A program made the translations under genes and the position numbers. DNA of 20,747 nucleotides, taken from positions 1 to 20,747 of the forward strand of contig JAYMTA010001284.1 in the NCBI GenBank assembly GCA_036897625.1. Direction: 5' to 3'. Each line of letters opens with the position of its first letter. Within the stretch, counting starts at the first letter, position 1. The stretch is from Pelargonium cotyledonis. Taxonomy: Eukaryota; Streptophyta; Magnoliopsida; Geraniales; Geraniaceae. Positions 18,101 through 20,747 of the stretch are shown piece after piece. A model generated the notes under the pieces. That model made no database searches. It saw nothing but the letters and a program-made list of their open reading frames with translations, and was not told the DNA's origin.

Positions 18101-20319
18101 AATAAGATCTATACAAAATAAAGGTATCATGTTGGACCAAAGAGTCATCTTCAAGTCTAGAGAGAGAGAGAGAGAGAAGTCTAGAGAGTGAGTGACTGAA
18201 CTGCTTGGAGCCAAGGTCCTCATTGCTTAATGAAGTTCGTACGGAGGGAGAACAGCAATAGAGTCTTTTAGGCGATGATCAATAGAGTTTTTTGTTCCGT
18301 CAATGTTTATTCCATGTATTTTTGAGTTCATCACACATAGAAGGCTTGTCTTATGTTATGTTCCATCTTTATTATCTTTTGTTAATACATTTTATCAAAG
18401 AAAGAAAAGTAAAAAAAAAAATATTTCTTCCATCCCAAAATAATTATCCACTTTACCTAAATAATTTGTCCCAAAATAATTGTCCACTTTCTATTTTGGT
18501 TAATTAGATATACATGAATTACCAACAATATTTCTAAGATAATTTAATTAGAACACCCTTGAGTTTTTAATAAAAACGCAAGAGGGTACAAGAGGGGAAA
18601 CCTAACTCTTATTATCACATCCTTAGTCTTCATAAAAAAAATGGAAAGTGGACAATTATTTTGGGACAGAAGGAGTATAAATTACATTGAAGATAGACAA
18701 AATTACATTTTAAACTGATAAATAATTAAATAACCTCCATTAAGTTCAGAAAACAAATGGGAAGACTTGATATTTACAAGTTACCTTATATAGCCTATGG
18801 TACTGTTCTGCCTGCTTCCTACTTTTCCTAACCAAAACTCGAAAATCAGGACCCATACCACTGCATAAAAGGGGAAAAAAAATATTATGAAACATTGCAT
18901 TGTGGAGATGCAAGAGTAAATATCTAGAGACAAATAAGCAAACCTGTAGACAACTCCAATATTAGGTGTCAAACTCTGTATTTTCTGAACCTGAAACAAA
19001 CAAACAAAAAAGTTATGAACCATCACAAGCTTACATCTTAGTATATCAGAATCAGATACTAATCTGGGAACATGTAAGATAGTTCTCAACTGGGTGATGA
19101 CAGGATTTCTAAACATCTGGAGGAGACATCTCTTCAACTCAGAAAAATAGTTTTATAGTATATCTCAGAGTTTAGTATTGTCTCCAACACAGCCACCAAA
19201 AATGACCCCATAAAGAAAATTTTCATATAATCAACCTTTATGAATATATCTGTTTTTTTGGATCCAATTCAAATAAATTGTTTTATATATTGTTTACAGA
19301 ATGCTATATTGGTATATATTTAAAACACTTACTACAATATACAAAAAAAAAAAAACAAAAAAAAGAAGATTAAACTACCACCTGACATAAATTTAGATGC
19401 ACAGTTTCAATTAAAAACGTGTCAGTTAAGATCAGATCAAGACTGATGCAAGGAAAAATATCATTTCCCATTGCCGAGCTTAAACTCTTCCCTACTGTGT
19501 TTAATGTTTATTGACAGATTTCCAAGTGGCATCACGCAAGGCAAGATATCCATAGTATGAGACCCAAGGGAAAACAATCACACAAAATACTGAAAATATC
19601 CATAGGAGAAAACCAAACTGTTTTCCAATCTCTATTGACAAAACAAAATAAAGGATCTAAAAGATATACTTACTGATGTTTCATCTACCAAGATGGAAGG
19701 TAATTTCTTCTCAGTAGCAATAACAACACCATTGGCAGCTGCAATATATATGCAAAATATCCATTTAGCTCAACACAATGCAAAGCACTAAATCATATAT
19801 GCAGTATGCACAAGAAAAGGAACTAAATTACCAACCCAAACTGCAATTCCCATGATTTATGAGCAGAACTACCACACTAGCCAAGACTACTCACAATCTA
19901 ACAAATTGTATCCCAGTTCCAGCTTTGTTCAAAACTATAAAAAATAAAAAATAAATAAAAAAATAAAAAAAACCACCAACTCCATGTATCTTCATGAAAT
20001 AACACTGAACTGTGCCCCCAATTCGAAAAAAATCCCTCTCTCATTATCACATATCAAAATACCTACCATAAATACAATAAGCAAAAGTGAATAGCGAGAA
20101 CCAGAAAATTAGAAATTACGAAACCTTTGATCCCTAGAGATGTTTGGCCGGAACCTACGGCCGTTAAGGCATGCTCGATCTGAACAAGCTTTCCTGAAGG
20201 ACTGTTCAAAAGCACAAAATTTCAGAAACAAACTAATTTGATGGAGGAGAAAATGCGAGTCAGAGATCAGCCCCATACCTAAAAGTTGTGAGAGAAAACG
20301 AGTACTGACTGTCTCCCAT
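15190..20319 (-). CDS. PAB1: 20S proteasome subunit alpha type-2
   Basis: Non-catalytic alpha-ring subunit of the 20S proteasome, the core protease of ubiquitin-dependent degradation in cytosol and nucleus. Exons in transcript order: 20319-20279, 20201-20125, 19738-19674, 18990-18944, 18860-18785, 17767-17700, 17344-17275, 16495-16410, 16030-15968, 15496-15431, 15238-15190. They total 708 nt, all phases agree, giving 235 residues, the length I recall for Arabidopsis PAB1. The N terminus carries the alpha-type signature [19 protein letters not shown]. Other family landmarks are [47 protein letters not shown] and [17 protein letters not shown], with C terminus [11 protein letters not shown]. 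The start is set by CGCCATGGG context and by family alignment. Ten introns: nine GT-AG and the last GC-AG. Introns 5 and 8 hold MITEs. The gene converges on the chaperonin gene. Looks fully functional. Confidence 0.97.
15239..15430 (-). other. GC-AG intron (intron 10 of the proteasome gene)
   Basis: The donor reads TTCAG followed by GCAAGT, and the acceptor ATGCAG; the protein frame (KKF-R-VLTPAE) requires exactly these sites. GC donors are a known minor class of U2 introns and usually carry the strong AG/GCAAGT context seen here. The intron also holds a GGGTTAGGGTTAGGGTT run at about 15350-15366, facing an imperfect inverted ACCCGACCCCGACCCTAAC. Confidence 0.9.
16110..16372. mobile_element. 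Stowaway-type MITE in intron 8 of the proteasome gene
   Basis: A 263-bp non-autonomous Tc1/mariner-type element. The terminal inverted repeats of about 31 bp start CTCCCTCCGTCCCAAAATGA, and the right end mirrors them with one mismatch (TTGGAACGGAGGGAG). TA dinucleotides flank both ends (16108-16109 and 16373-16374). There is no coding capacity. Without the element and its duplicated TA, the host intron would be about 114 bp. Confidence 0.88.
16704..16970. repeat. Diverged direct repeat in intron 7 of the proteasome gene
   Basis: Copies at about 16704-16818 and 16844-16970, offset 140 bp, share GAGCATCTCCA or GAGCGTCTCCA starts, CAATGAGAAT, GACGAT and AACTGC words, with considerable divergence. 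GAGCATCTCCA-like starts are common at the ends of plant MITEs, so two old element copies are possible, but no clear inverted ends or target duplications were seen. Confidence 0.6.
18159..18178. repeat. (GA)n microsatellite in intron 5 of the proteasome gene
   Basis: About nine GA dinucleotides followed by AGTCTAGAGAGTGAGTGA. Simple-sequence repeat without apparent function. Confidence 0.9.
18424..18675. mobile_element. Second Stowaway-type MITE, in intron 5 of the proteasome gene
   Basis: A 252-bp element with inverted ends, CTTCCATCCCAAAATAATTA on the left and TTATTTTGGGACAGAAGGAG on the right, bounded by TA (18422-18423 and 18676-18677). An internal CCCAAAATAATTGTCCACTT repeats the terminal motif. 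The ends differ from the intron 8 MITE, so it is a different subfamily and, with poorer terminal repeats, probably older. Confidence 0.82.
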
Positions 20320-20600
20320 GGCGAGATAAATAGAGAGTGACCTAAACAGCAAAGATTGCGATTGCTGAGAAACGTAGATGGCGAGGATGGTGGTGGTGAG
20401 TGCTGAGAGCTGAGAGCTGAGTGAGCATATAGACGAATCAATGGTGGGTTTCTTGTTGGGGAAGAAGGAAGCCTCTCGGTGATGGGCCTGTAATATGGAC
20501 CCATTAACGACCCAACCTATGAAAACTGGGCTGCTTTAAGTCAGGGCCCTTAAATATATCATATTTTTGTCAGTCTAAACCATGAATTTCCTCAGCGGCC
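20320..20600 (-). promoter_or_regulatory. Promoter and 5' leader of the proteasome alpha-2 gene
   Basis: The transcript leader probably starts within about 200 bases upstream of the ATG at 20319; the stretch 20325-20440 is CT/CA-rich on the - strand, as plant leaders are. Two site II-like elements (TGGGCC at 20483-20488 and TGGGCT at 20527-20532), common in promoters of plant housekeeping genes, and an AT-rich TATATTTAAGG stretch (about 20549-20562) are visible. No transcription start can be fixed from sequence alone. Confidence 0.5.
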
Positions 20601-20670
20601 CTGTAAACTCGCGGTTGACGTTTTTAAATCGGTTTACCACATTGAAATTTTATGTTTGGTACGTAGTAAC

Positions 20671-20690
20671 GGAATGGAATGGAATGGAAT
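20671..20690. repeat. (GGAAT)4 with neighbouring inverted ATTCC
   Basis: Four GGAAT units followed by AAGCATTCC and then CCAGAATGCTTTT, so several short GAAT/ATTC inversions cluster within 60 bp of the window end. Such ends occur in plant MITEs, but the element would extend beyond the window and cannot be confirmed. Confidence 0.6.
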
Positions 20691-20747
20691 AAGCATTCCA
20701 GCCAGAATGCTTTTCTAGGCAGAATGGTGATTTTATGTCATGTGTTT

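Noticed and set aside
18240..18250. Single ACGGAGGGAG motif resembling a Stowaway end
   Set aside because: No matching inverted partner at a plausible distance and no TA pair.
18781..19137. 118-codon open frame on the - strand
   Set aside because: It spans proteasome exons 4 and 5 plus introns; only the short exon parts ([13 protein letters not shown]) are real coding sequence.
20109..20504. 131-codon open frame on the - strand beginning MGPYYRPITERL
   Set aside because: It starts in the promoter and runs through exon 1, intron 1 and exon 2 of the proteasome gene in a different frame; the family-consistent start is 20319.

Overview
This is a stretch of a flowering-plant nuclear genome, most likely a eudicot; the species cannot be told from the sequence. 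The evidence is AT-rich introns, two intron-containing plant genes, Stowaway-type MITEs and CT-rich 5' leaders. No RNA gene, CRISPR array or bacterial-type feature was seen.

Two apparently functional genes converge. On the + strand (1-4308) is the 3' eight-exon part of a plastid chaperonin-60 alpha gene that best fits the minor alpha-2 type (CPN60A2/EMB3007); its start lies left of the window. On the - strand (20319 down to 15190) is a complete 11-exon gene for 20S proteasome subunit alpha type-2 (PAB1/PSMA2), 235 aa, with one GC-AG intron, two Stowaway-type MITEs in introns and a short promoter region at the right edge.

The roughly 10.9 kb between the two stop codons is a mosaic of gene debris and tandem repeats. 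In order it holds: a broken copy of the proteasome gene's 3' end (4835-5190); a 15-bp minisatellite (5193-9365) with a 91-bp chaperonin exon fragment embedded near its start (5279-5369); a multi-exon wreck of an OCRE/RanBP2-zinc-finger/RRM splicing-factor gene resembling SUPPRESSOR OF ABI3-5, on the - strand (9366-11886), with its zinc-finger exon present twice; a second 15-bp array (11993-12991) bordered by blocks of a different 32-34-bp repeat in opposite orientations; a truncated NAC transcription factor first exon (13532-13646, - strand) with a repeated leader; and a decayed copy of the chaperonin 3' end (14029-14320), whose flank runs into the intact proteasome gene.

The simplest reading is that an ancestral junction, chaperonin 3' end next to proteasome 3' end, was duplicated in tandem. 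Each gene kept one intact end, the other two ends decayed, and the space between the duplicates filled with minisatellite and with fragments of unrelated genes that still carry introns (so not retrocopies). The two intact genes have unrelated housekeeping roles (plastid protein folding and proteolysis), so nothing suggests joint function. The unusual content is the fragment-plus-minisatellite mosaic.
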